From contig CAZUGU010000009.1 of assembly GCA_964620485.1 (NCBI GenBank), positions 1 through 17,650 on the forward strand: a DNA stretch of 17,650 nucleotides, in the 5' to 3' direction. This DNA comes from CAZTUH01 sp964620485 (lineage in GTDB: Bacteria > Pseudomonadota > Gammaproteobacteria > Burkholderiales > Burkholderiaceae_B). Position 1 is the stretch's first letter. Each line of letters starts with the position of its first letter. The notes beneath the pieces were generated by a model, which had not been told where the DNA came from, searched no databases, and worked only from the letters and a program-made list of their open reading frames with translations. Positions 8,206 through 15,925 of this stretch are shown here, one piece after another. A program made the position numbers and the translations under genes.

Positions 8206-8886
8206 ATGTTCGAACATACCAATAAACAATTTGATATTAATTTGGATTATGTATGTTCCCAATTTTTGAAAATGGGCAATATAGTCGAATCAATGATTGA
8301 AAAAGCTGTTGAAGTACTGATTAGTGGCAATACTAGCCTTACTAAATTTGTCAGAGATCAAGAAAAAGAAGTTAATCGTTTCGAAATTGAAATTGATGAA
8401 CAAATAAGCTGTATTTTGGTGTGTCACCAACCTGCAGCGATTGATCTTCGTATGCTTTTAGCAGTTTCTAAAATGTTAACTGATATGGAACGTTCTGGTG
8501 ATGAAGCTGAAAAAATAGCCAAAACAGCTTATCGTATCTATAAAGATAAATCGCAATATATTCCGATTACTGAACTAAGAGATATGGCAATTTTTGCTAG
8601 AAAAATGTTGCATCAATCATTAAGTGCTTTCGAAAAATTAGACTCAATCCAAGCAAAAGCTGTAGTCCACAGCGATAAAGAAGTTGATAAAAAATGGAAA
8701 GATATTTTATGTCGTTTAATTACTACCATGACTAAGGATTCTAGCATAATTTCTCGAGCTACCAGCACTATTTTCATAGCTCGAGCGTTAGAAAGAATTG
8801 GCGATCATGCTAAAAATATGTCTGAAAGAGTAATTTATATGGTCGAAGGCACTGACATACGTCATACAGATATCAACGAGAGATGA
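8206..8886 (+). CDS. phoU: Phosphate signalling / transport regulator PhoU
   Basis: 226 residues, helical, made of two similar three-helix bundles (about 15-110 and 120-215). Each bundle has the metal-binding E-x3-D motif: MERSGDEAEKIA (Glu95, Asp99) and LERIGDHAKNMSE (Glu196, Asp200). PhoU is a cytosolic, membrane-associated partner of the PstSCAB phosphate transporter and the PhoR kinase, and it restrains phosphate uptake. In relatives it usually lies in a pst-pho cluster. Here it stands alone between rpiA and yggX, and no pst, phoR or phoB gene is in the window. GGAA a short distance upstream of the ATG is a weak ribosome binding site. It converges with yggX across 34 bases. Confidence 0.94.
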   Translation: MFEHTNKQFDINLDYVCSQFLKMGNIVESMIEKAVEVLISGNTSLTKFVRDQEKEVNRFEIEIDEQISCILVCHQPAAIDLRMLLAVSKMLTDMERSGDEAEKIAKTAYRIYKDKSQYIPITELRDMAIFARKMLHQSLSAFEKLDSIQAKAVVHSDKEVDKKWKDILCRLITTMTKDSSIISRATSTIFIARALERIGDHAKNMSERVIYMVEGTDIRHTDINER

Positions 8887-8918
8887 TAGCTAATAATAGC
8901 TATTCTATTTCTATAGAA
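8886..8918. terminator. Two back-to-back hairpins between convergent phoU and yggX
   Basis: ATAGCTA (8886-8892) pairs with TAGCTAT (8897-8903) across a four-base loop. TTCTAT (8903-8908) pairs with ATAGAA (8913-8918) across a four-base loop. Together they fill the 34-base gap between the two stop codons. Stems are short and AT-rich, but symmetry and position suggest a shared bidirectional terminator. Function is inferred. Confidence 0.45.
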
Positions 8919-8920
8919 AT

Positions 8921-9190
8921 TTAATCAGGTTTTATATATCCACTAGCTTCAACATCAATATTTTCAAATAAAAATTTTTGCATTTGTTTTTGTAAATATT
9001 GTCTTGCTCGTACATCCGCCAGGTTAAGTCGATTCTCATTCACTAGGCGTGTCTGTACACTTTTCCAATCTTCCCAGGCTTCTCTAGAAATATTTTCAAA
9101 AATTCGCTCACCAATTTTACCAGGATATGGAGGCATATCTAGACCATCAGCTTCCCGTTTTAATTTGATACAATAAATAGATCTGGACAT
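8921..9190 (-). CDS. yggX: YggX: Fe(II)-trafficking / oxidative-damage protection protein
   Basis: 89 residues, the usual length. It has the family layout: Cys7 in IYCIKLKREADGLDMPPYPG, then GERIFENISREAWEDW, then the hallmark LNLADVRARQYLQKQM and the C-terminal SGYIKPD. YggX is a small cytosolic protein that protects iron-sulfur enzymes from oxidation and is thought to handle Fe(II); the conserved cysteine near the N-terminus is required in Salmonella. It lies 127 bases downstream of argA on the same strand, an order I recall from Bordetella-like Burkholderiales, so co-transcription is likely. No clear Shine-Dalgarno is seen. The start is set by the family N-terminus. Confidence 0.95.
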   Translation of the reverse strand: MSRSIYCIKLKREADGLDMPPYPGKIGERIFENISREAWEDWKSVQTRLVNENRLNLADVRARQYLQKQMQKFLFENIDVEASGYIKPD

Positions 9191-9317
9191 AAAGCAACTT
9201 GTATTAAATTGAGTCTATACAAAATTATAGACTCTATTATTTATTAATTTTCAAATATATATCTAAAGTTTATAACTTATAATTATAGATAATTATAATA
9301 GAAAATAGAGGATAGTG

Positions 9318-10676
9318 CTATAATTTCTTAATAAGAACAAAACTATTTCGTGCACGATTGTAATGGATTTGTTTTTTTTGAGGTAAGTCATTAATATTTC
9401 CATGAATAAAGCCACGTTTTAGAAACCAATGTGAGGTACGTGCTGTAAGTACAAAAAGTTTTTTCATACCAATAGCTCTAGCTCGTGATTCTATATGACG
9501 TAAAAGTAATTCACCTTCTCCAGAACTCTGCCATTCAGGATGTACAATTAAACAAGCCATTTCAGCCATCTTTTCTTTTGAAAATTCATATAGTGCTGCA
9601 CAGGCATAAATAATTCCATCATGTTCTAATACTGTAAATTTCTCAACATCACGTTCTACTATGCTTCTTGATCGTGGTGCTAATGTACCATCTACCTTAA
9701 AAGGTTCTATTAAACTAATAATCGCTCCCACATCATCAATAGTAGCATCGCGCAGATTACCAAGAGTATCTTCTACAATCATGGTACCTACACCATCATG
9801 GGTGAAAATTTCCAATAAAACACTTCCATCTAATGAATAAGGCAATAAATGCGCACGAGATACACCTTGTCGGACAGCTAAGGATGCGTATTTTAAAAAA
9901 TTATTAGTTTCTTCATTTAGTGATTTTTTACTCAATAAAATATCTGCATCAGCACGGGTAAGCTCAGTATCAACTGAACCATCAGAATTATATATACCAG
10001 CTGAATCAAAAAGGAAAATTAATTTTTCAGCACCCAATGCAACTGCGGTATGAGTTGCTAATTCTTCCATGATTAAATTAAATGCATCACCTGTCGGTGA
10101 AAATCCTAATGGAGATAATAATACTACCGATGAAACTTTTTCAATTGCACGGTTTATAGCGTTCACATCTATTTTACGTACATGTCCAGTATGTAGAAAA
10201 TCGATTCCATTTAGAATTCCTGTCGGACGTGCTGTAACAAAATTTCCAGAAATAACCTTAATATGTGAATGTGACATAGGTGTGTTTGGTAAACCTTGAC
10301 TGAAGCTTGACTCGATGTCAAGTCGAATTTTTCCAGCAGCTTCTTTTGCACATTCTAATTCTGCTGAATTCGTTGGAATTAAAGTTCTTCCAAATTGTTG
10401 TGTAAATTCTTTTAAACGTAATTGTTCATTTATCTGAGGACGTGAACCATGAACCAGTACTAAACGAACTCCCAACGAAGATAATAAGGATAAATCTTGT
10501 ACTAATGAATTGAGTACACCAGCTTGTACGAGTTCACCACCAAATGCAACTACAAATATTTTTCCACGAAATGCATGCACATAAGGAGCTACCTCTCGAA
10601 ACCATCGAACAAACTGAGCAGGAGAAGATTCTGGCGCTTCAAGTGCAGAGACGGTATTAGTTTTTTTCTGTAGCAT
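9318..10676 (-). CDS. argA: Amino-acid N-acetyltransferase (N-acetylglutamate synthase)
   Basis: 452 residues in two domains. An amino acid kinase-like domain (about 25-300) has FVVAFGGELV at 41-50 and LVHGSRPQI at 74-82; in this family it is usually the arginine-sensing part. A C-terminal GNAT acetyltransferase domain (about 305-450) has the acetyl-CoA loop QSSGEGELLL at 383-392 and TARTSHWFLKRGF at 411-423. The enzyme makes N-acetylglutamate from acetyl-CoA and glutamate, the first committed step of arginine synthesis, normally feedback-inhibited by arginine. QFVRWFREVAPYVHAFRGK and the NTPMSHSHIKVISGNFVTARP segment resemble Bordetella/Burkholderia ArgA closely. No ribosome binding site is obvious. 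It is followed by yggX and diverges from dnaE. Both domains look intact, so the pathway entry step is kept. Confidence 0.95.
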   Translation of the reverse strand: MLQKKTNTVSALEAPESSPAQFVRWFREVAPYVHAFRGKIFVVAFGGELVQAGVLNSLVQDLSLLSSLGVRLVLVHGSRPQINEQLRLKEFTQQFGRTLIPTNSAELECAKEAAGKIRLDIESSFSQGLPNTPMSHSHIKVISGNFVTARPTGILNGIDFLHTGHVRKIDVNAINRAIEKVSSVVLLSPLGFSPTGDAFNLIMEELATHTAVALGAEKLIFLFDSAGIYNSDGSVDTELTRADADILLSKKSLNEETNNFLKYASLAVRQGVSRAHLLPYSLDGSVLLEIFTHDGVGTMIVEDTLGNLRDATIDDVGAIISLIEPFKVDGTLAPRSRSIVERDVEKFTVLEHDGIIYACAALYEFSKEKMAEMACLIVHPEWQSSGEGELLLRHIESRARAIGMKKLFVLTARTSHWFLKRGFIHGNINDLPQKKQIHYNRARNSFVLIKKL

Positions 10677-11171
10677 AGGTCAGATATATTTATTAAAAAT
10701 TTTTAACATTATAAAATAAAAGAAAAAATATGACATATAAAAAATACTTGTTAAAAGAGAAGGTTACTTTTTTTATCTGCTTTTTAAAATCTATTTTTAA
10801 AATAAAAATAAAATCAATATATAAGTCTTGGAATAAAATCAAGCAATTTTTCTAGAAAATATAAGAGAACATGTATATATACATATATATATATTTCTTC
10901 AAGTATTAAAGAATTTAAAGAATTAATTAATAAATCGAAAGAAAATATTGTATGAGATTCTATTATGGTTTAGTGTTATTTTTAATCGCTCTTTTCTCTC
11001 TTTTCTCTTTTAATTAATTTGAAAAATTTTTTTAAAATATAGCATTATTTTACCTATTTGAATCAAAGATATAAGAATAACATTCTTAAATATTTTGTTA
11101 AGATTGTTAAAATAGAGTTAATTTATAATTACCTGTAATGAATTGATATAAAAAATCAAACCCTATTAGTT
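10677..11171. promoter_or_regulatory. Divergent upstream region of argA and dnaE
   Basis: 495 bases without a recognisable gene or remnant, holding both promoters. A perfect TATAAT lies at 11124-11129, 43 bases before the dnaE ATG, but the nearest TTG-type -35 is at a poor spacing, so this is only a candidate. A run of alternating TA (about 10870-10891) and a pyrimidine-rich CTCTTTT tract near 10988-11012 are low-complexity sequence. I looked for an ARG-box-like palindrome before argA and did not see a convincing one. Confidence 0.4.
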
Positions 11172-14100
11172 ATGCCTAAAATTTTTGCATGTAAAAGACC
11201 ACCTTTTATACACCTTCGTGTCCATTCAGAATTTTCTATTGTGGATGGTTTAATTCGTATTAAAGACTTAATTAAACAAGTTATAAATTTTTCTCAACCA
11301 GCCGTAGCATTAACAGATCTTTCCAATATTTTTGGACTGATTAAATTTTACAAGAACGCAAGAAAATTTGGTATTAAACCAATTGTCGGCTGTGATGTGT
11401 GGATACATAATGATCATAATATAAATAAACCATACCGCTTATTATTACTAGTGCGTAATTTACAGGGATATCGAAGCCTATGTAAATTATTAACTCAAGC
11501 ATTTTCAGTAAATAAAGGTAAAGAAAAAGCAGAAATTCATCGGGAATGGTTCAAGGATTTACCAGGTTTTATTGTAATATCAGGAGCACGTGCCGGAGAT
11601 GTTGGATGTGCATTAGATTCTGGAAATATAGATCTAGCATTAGAGTCAGCACAATATTGGTCAAAAATTTTTCCAAATTCTTATTATATTGAATTACAAA
11701 GAGTTGGTTTTAGTGGCGATGAAGCCTATGTACAATCTGCTTTAAATCTAGCATATAAATTAGGTTTACCAGTTGTTGCTACGCATCCAGTCCAATTCTT
11801 ATATTTTCATGAGTTTCAAACTCATGAAGTAAGAGTCTGTATTTCTGAAGGAAAAATGCTAGCTGATCCTAGACGAAAAAGAAGATTTACTCAAGAGCAA
11901 TATCTATTAAGCTCTGAAGAAATGATTGATCGTTTCTCAGATATACCATCAGCACTTGAAAATACTGTTGAAATTGCAAAACGCTGTAATTTAATTCTTC
12001 CATTAGGAATGCTTAGCTTTCCTGATTTTCCAACACCAAAAAATATTTCACTAAATGATTATCTAATCCAATTATCCGAAATAGGATTGGAAAAACGCTT
12101 ATTATCCTTATTTCCTGATCAGAATAAAAGAATGAAGGAATCTAATAAATATCAAGAAAGATTACATCATGAATGTAATATTATTTCACAAATGGGGTTT
12201 TCTAGTTATTTTCTTATTGTTCAAGATTTTGTAAATTGGGGTAAAAAAAATACTATACCTGTTGGACCTGGTCGTGGATCAGGAGCAGGTTCCCTTGTGG
12301 CTTATGCTTTAGGAATCACTGATCTTGATCCTATACATTATAATTTATTGTTTGAAAGATTTTTAAATCCTGAACGTGTTTCAATGCCAGATTTTGATAT
12401 TGATTTTTGTCAAGATAATCGCGAACGTGTAATTCATTACGTTAAAACTAGATATGGACAAAAATCTGTTAGTCAGATTGCTACGTATGGTACGTTCGGT
12501 GCTAAAGCAGTTTTAAGAGATATAGGACGTGTTTTAGGCCTACCATATACTTTATGCGATAGTTTATCGAAACTAATTCCATTTAATCCATCTGAACCAT
12601 GGACTTTAGATCGTGCATTAAAAGATGAATCTTCTTTTAAAGAACGTTATGAAAAAGAAGAAACAGTACGAAAATTAGTTGATTTAGCTAAACCGCTAGA
12701 AGGGTTAATTCGTAATGTTGGAATGCATGCAGGTGGTATTTTAATTGCGCCAAGCGCATTGATAGATTTTTGCCCATTATATTGTCAATTACCTGGACAA
12801 GAAAGCAATATGATTTCTCAGTTTGATAAAGATGATATCGAATTGCTGGGTCTGATTAAATTTGATCTACTTGGATTACGCAATCTAACAATTTTAAATT
12901 TAGCTGTACGTTATATTCGTCAATTCAATGAATCAAAACGTCATTTTAATGTGAAAGACCTGGATCTTAATGATCAAAAAACCTATAACATTCTCAGTAA
13001 TGGAAATACTACTGCAATATTTCAATTAGAATCACGTGGTATGAAGGAATTATTAAAAAAATTAAAACCTAATAATTTTGAAGATATCGTTGCTATGTTA
13101 GCTCTATATCGACCTGGTCCTTTAGAATCAGGTATGGTTGACGACTTTGTAAATCGCAAACATGGTCGATCAAAAGTAGATTACTTTCATCCTGACCTTG
13201 AGAACATATTGAAAAGTACATACGGAGTAATTGTATATCAGGAACAAGTAATGTTAATTTCTCAATTAATAGGTGGATATTCATTAGGAAAGGCCGATCT
13301 ATTAAGGCGCGCTATGGGCAAAAAGAAACCCGAAGAAATGGCAAAACATCGAATATTATTTGAAAAAGGAGCTAAAAAAAATGGATATGGAACTGATTTA
13401 GCAATTAAATTATTCAATTTAATGGAAAAATTTGCAGGTTATGGATTTAATCGTTCTCATTCTGTTGCTTATGCTTTGATTGCTTATCAGACAGCTTGGT
13501 TAAAAGCGCATCATCCTGCGGAATTTTTAGCAGCTACCATATCATCAGATATGGATGATACAGATAAAGTTAGAATTTTTTGTGATGATGCAAAAAAGAA
13601 TTCAATAAAAGTTTTACCTCCAGATATTAATATTTCGAATTTCCAATTTGAACCTGTATTAGATCAAAATATTCAATTTAAAAAACCACCAAATTTAATA
13701 CGATATGGTTTGGGTGCTATTAAGGGTGTTGGAAAATCTGTTGCTAAAGATATTTTGATAGCTAGGGAAAAGAATGGTTTATTTTCAAGTTTCTTTGATT
13801 TTTGCTGTCGTGTTATAAATATTGTAAATCGTCGCACTATTGAAGCCTTAATAAAAGCAGGAGCTTTTGATTCAATAGAATCAAATCGTGCTGCTTTATT
13901 AGCTTCAGTTAATACTTCGATGGCAGCGGCAGAACAAATACATTATAAAGCTAATCAATCATCTTTATTCGGTGATGATAGTAGTAATGTTATTGCGGTT
14001 CAAATCAGTAAAATTTCTGCATGGAATCTGAAAACTAAATTAATAGAAGAAAAATCCGTATTGGGCTATTGTTTTAGCGGTCATTTGTTTGATTATTGGA

Positions 14101-14477
14101 AAGATGAAGTAAGAAGGATAATTCCACTTAAACTAGTAAATCTTGAACCTAAAAAATATCTTCAATGGATAAGTGGTGTTTTAATCAGTATGCGAGTGGT
14201 TACAACCCGTCGAGGTAAAGTAACATATGGTCTATTAGATGATAAAACCGCTCAAGTTGAAGTTTTAGTATCAGATCAACTCTATCGGAAATATAGAAAC
14301 TATTTAAAGGAAGATCAATTACTTATTGTACAAGGAAGAGTATTTAACAATGCTTATTCTGGTGGTATGTATATTATTGCAGAAAGACTATGTAATCTTA
14401 AATTGGCCTATGAATCTAAATTTGGATCAAATTTGAACAATCAAATAGACTCTGACAAATCATATATATCAAAATAA
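11172..14477 (+). CDS. dnaE: DNA polymerase III alpha subunit, C-terminally shortened
   Basis: 1101 residues; about 1160 is usual. Domains in order: PHP (about 12-280, starting IHLRVHSEFSIVDGL), palm/thumb/fingers C-family polymerase (about 290-840), helix-hairpin-helix near 843-900 (YGLGAIKGVGKSVA), beta-clamp binding QSSLF at 929-933, and OB fold about 996-1078. Catalytic aspartates are present: PDFDID (Asp407, Asp409) and KFDLLG (Asp565), matching E. coli Asp401, Asp403 and Asp555. GPGRGSGAGSL (365-375) and LYRPGPLESGM (645-655) are also intact. It replicates the chromosome in the pol III core. After the OB fold only about 25 non-conserved residues remain, so most of the tau-binding C-terminal domain is missing, and no continuation follows the stop. 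The PHP start (FIHLRVHSEFS) fits Burkholderiales DnaE. No clear ribosome binding site. Confidence 0.96.
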   Translation: MPKIFACKRPPFIHLRVHSEFSIVDGLIRIKDLIKQVINFSQPAVALTDLSNIFGLIKFYKNARKFGIKPIVGCDVWIHNDHNINKPYRLLLLVRNLQGYRSLCKLLTQAFSVNKGKEKAEIHREWFKDLPGFIVISGARAGDVGCALDSGNIDLALESAQYWSKIFPNSYYIELQRVGFSGDEAYVQSALNLAYKLGLPVVATHPVQFLYFHEFQTHEVRVCISEGKMLADPRRKRRFTQEQYLLSSEEMIDRFSDIPSALENTVEIAKRCNLILPLGMLSFPDFPTPKNISLNDYLIQLSEIGLEKRLLSLFPDQNKRMKESNKYQERLHHECNIISQMGFSSYFLIVQDFVNWGKKNTIPVGPGRGSGAGSLVAYALGITDLDPIHYNLLFERFLNPERVSMPDFDIDFCQDNRERVIHYVKTRYGQKSVSQIATYGTFGAKAVLRDIGRVLGLPYTLCDSLSKLIPFNPSEPWTLDRALKDESSFKERYEKEETVRKLVDLAKPLEGLIRNVGMHAGGILIAPSALIDFCPLYCQLPGQESNMISQFDKDDIELLGLIKFDLLGLRNLTILNLAVRYIRQFNESKRHFNVKDLDLNDQKTYNILSNGNTTAIFQLESRGMKELLKKLKPNNFEDIVAMLALYRPGPLESGMVDDFVNRKHGRSKVDYFHPDLENILKSTYGVIVYQEQVMLISQLIGGYSLGKADLLRRAMGKKKPEEMAKHRILFEKGAKKNGYGTDLAIKLFNLMEKFAGYGFNRSHSVAYALIAYQTAWLKAHHPAEFLAATISSDMDDTDKVRIFCDDAKKNSIKVLPPDINISNFQFEPVLDQNIQFKKPPNLIRYGLGAIKGVGKSVAKDILIAREKNGLFSSFFDFCCRVINIVNRRTIEALIKAGAFDSIESNRAALLASVNTSMAAAEQIHYKANQSSLFGDDSSNVIAVQISKISAWNLKTKLIEEKSVLGYCFSGHLFDYWKDEVRRIIPLKLVNLEPKKYLQWISGVLISMRVVTTRRGKVTYGLLDDKTAQVEVLVSDQLYRKYRNYLKEDQLLIVQGRVFNNAYSGGMYIIAERLCNLKLAYESKFGSNLNNQIDSDKSYISK

Positions 14478-14974
14478 GATTCTATAATAGGAAAAGATTA
14501 AATTTTTTGGAAATTAAATTCAATTAGAACCTTTTTTCTAATTCTTAATTTTAATAAACTTTTAATTTTGATGATGATTTCTTTTTATAAATTAAACTAT
14601 TCAAAAATAACAACATAAATTTTAAAAAACAATACTACTTTAATTAATTGAAAAATATTTAAATTATAATATGGTGATATTAAATCCTTAAAGATAACTA
14701 ACTTATTTATCTCAATATTCTAAAATTTGATTTTAGAACTGAATCGTATTTAAAAATAGAGTAAAGATATTTTTAGGATAGTGTTTGAGATACTATTAGT
14801 ATTTTTTTATATACAATAATTTATTAGATTGATGTTTATATATCCAATTGATAATTTGTTAGTCTTCGTTAGTCTGAATTTATTTTTACATTCCGGATAA
14901 TTTTCTAGCAGAAATTATTACATTCTATCTTCAAGTTTATTATTATACTAATTATGTTGTTAAAATAAAGAAAT

Positions 14975-15012
14975 AATATCTGAAATATGAAAAAATATCT
15001 GAAATATGAAAA
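14975..15012. repeat. Perfect 19-base tandem duplication
   Basis: AATATCTGAAATATGAAAA is present at 14975-14993 and immediately again, identically, at 14994-15012. The perfect identity implies a recent duplication or gene conversion, since neighbouring DNA has no coding constraint. Confidence 0.85.
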
Positions 15013-15122
15013 TTCAATTCAGAATACTAAATTACAGTAATTAAAAAATAAATTGTGCAACTAAATAAATATCAGATTCTATCCAAGTTTGTAGATAATG
15101 GACAAAATACTCAGCTAGTCTA

Positions 15123-15139
15123 AATAAGATTTTCTTATT
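15123..15139. repeat. Small inverted repeat beside the large palindrome
   Basis: AATAAGA (15123-15129) and TCTTATT (15133-15139) flank a three-T loop, ten bases before the perfect palindrome. CTAG occurs on both sides (15116-15119 and 15143-15146). Together with the palindrome it makes a paired-hairpin block. Confidence 0.6.
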
Positions 15140-15148
15140 ACTCTAGTT

Positions 15149-15188
15149 TACTGCCTACTAAAGTATTATAATACTTTAGTAGGCAGTA
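15149..15188. repeat. Perfect 40-base palindrome
   Basis: The 20-base arm TACTGCCTACTAAAGTATTA is followed directly, with no loop, by its exact reverse complement. The outer arms (CTGCCTAC / GTAGGCAG) are richer in GC than anything nearby. As RNA or single-stranded DNA this would form a long stable hairpin. It is not followed by a T-run on either strand, so it is not a textbook terminator. It lies about 670 bases after dnaE and 740 before msbA. Possible roles are a protein-binding or processing site, a mobile palindromic repeat unit, or a termination signal of unusual type. Confidence 0.9.
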
Positions 15189-15925
15189 GGCGTATGAGTC
15201 TTTTAAAATATGAAAGTGATCGTCATGCTTATATTTTATATATCTGTCTAAATATAAGTAATTTATATATATTGTTTGCCTGTTTGTATTAGGTTAGATT
15301 TTTCAAAAAAAATATTTTCTAGAAAAGATTCAAAAAGTTTGATTAATTTTAAATTTTTTAATTAATTTAAAAAAAGAAAATACTTTTAATTTGAATTATT
15401 AAACATATTTATTAAATTGCTTGAATATATCAAAATTGCTTCTATCTTATATGCCAAAATTTTAATATGTTAAGAACAGAACTTAATTATTAGTATTACT
15501 GTTTAAATTTTATTAAATTGGTACTGCTAGATTTTTCTAAATAGAAAATAATAAAAATAGATATCAAATAAATAACAGATAAATTATGATTTATTTTTAA
15601 TAGATTCTTATTATGAAACATTCATTTTTAAGACTAAATTTTAATGAGATTTATTTCATTAAAAATATTTCTTTAGTAAAAAATTATTTTAATTACATAT
15701 AAATATGTAAAATAGTTATACACATGATAAAAATGAAATGTTAATAAAATTTCGATAACTTTAAATATATTCAGATTTATCAAATTTATTTACCTATCTT
15801 AAATATTAAATATATGAAGACTTATATAAGTTTTCATATATTTAAGTCGTTTCAAATTAATATCATTTATAAGTTATTAAAATAATTGTAATTGGAAAAT
15901 ATAACTCAGAATCAGGTGCCTTCTT

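Larger units (their letters stand above)
14478..15925. other. Long noncoding region between dnaE and msbA
   Basis: About 1.45 kb without an intact gene. Besides the tandem duplication, small hairpin and palindrome listed separately, it contains a 34-codon frame from ATG 15194, right after the palindrome (MSLLKYESDRHAYILYICLN...), with no ribosome binding site and no family resemblance. No tRNA cloverleaf was found. A gene or operon segment lost between dnaE and msbA is likely, but it has decayed past recognition by eye. Confidence 0.45.

Noticed and set aside
10860..10895. Alternating TA run as a replication origin or special site
   Set aside because: It is simple low-complexity sequence with no DnaA-box cluster (TTATCCACA type) nearby.
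15149..15210. Large palindrome as a standard rho-independent terminator
   Set aside because: No T-run follows directly on either strand, and it is about 670 bases from the dnaE stop.
15194..15295. 34-codon frame starting next to the palindrome
   Set aside because: No Shine-Dalgarno and no family resemblance; proximity to the palindrome alone is not enough.
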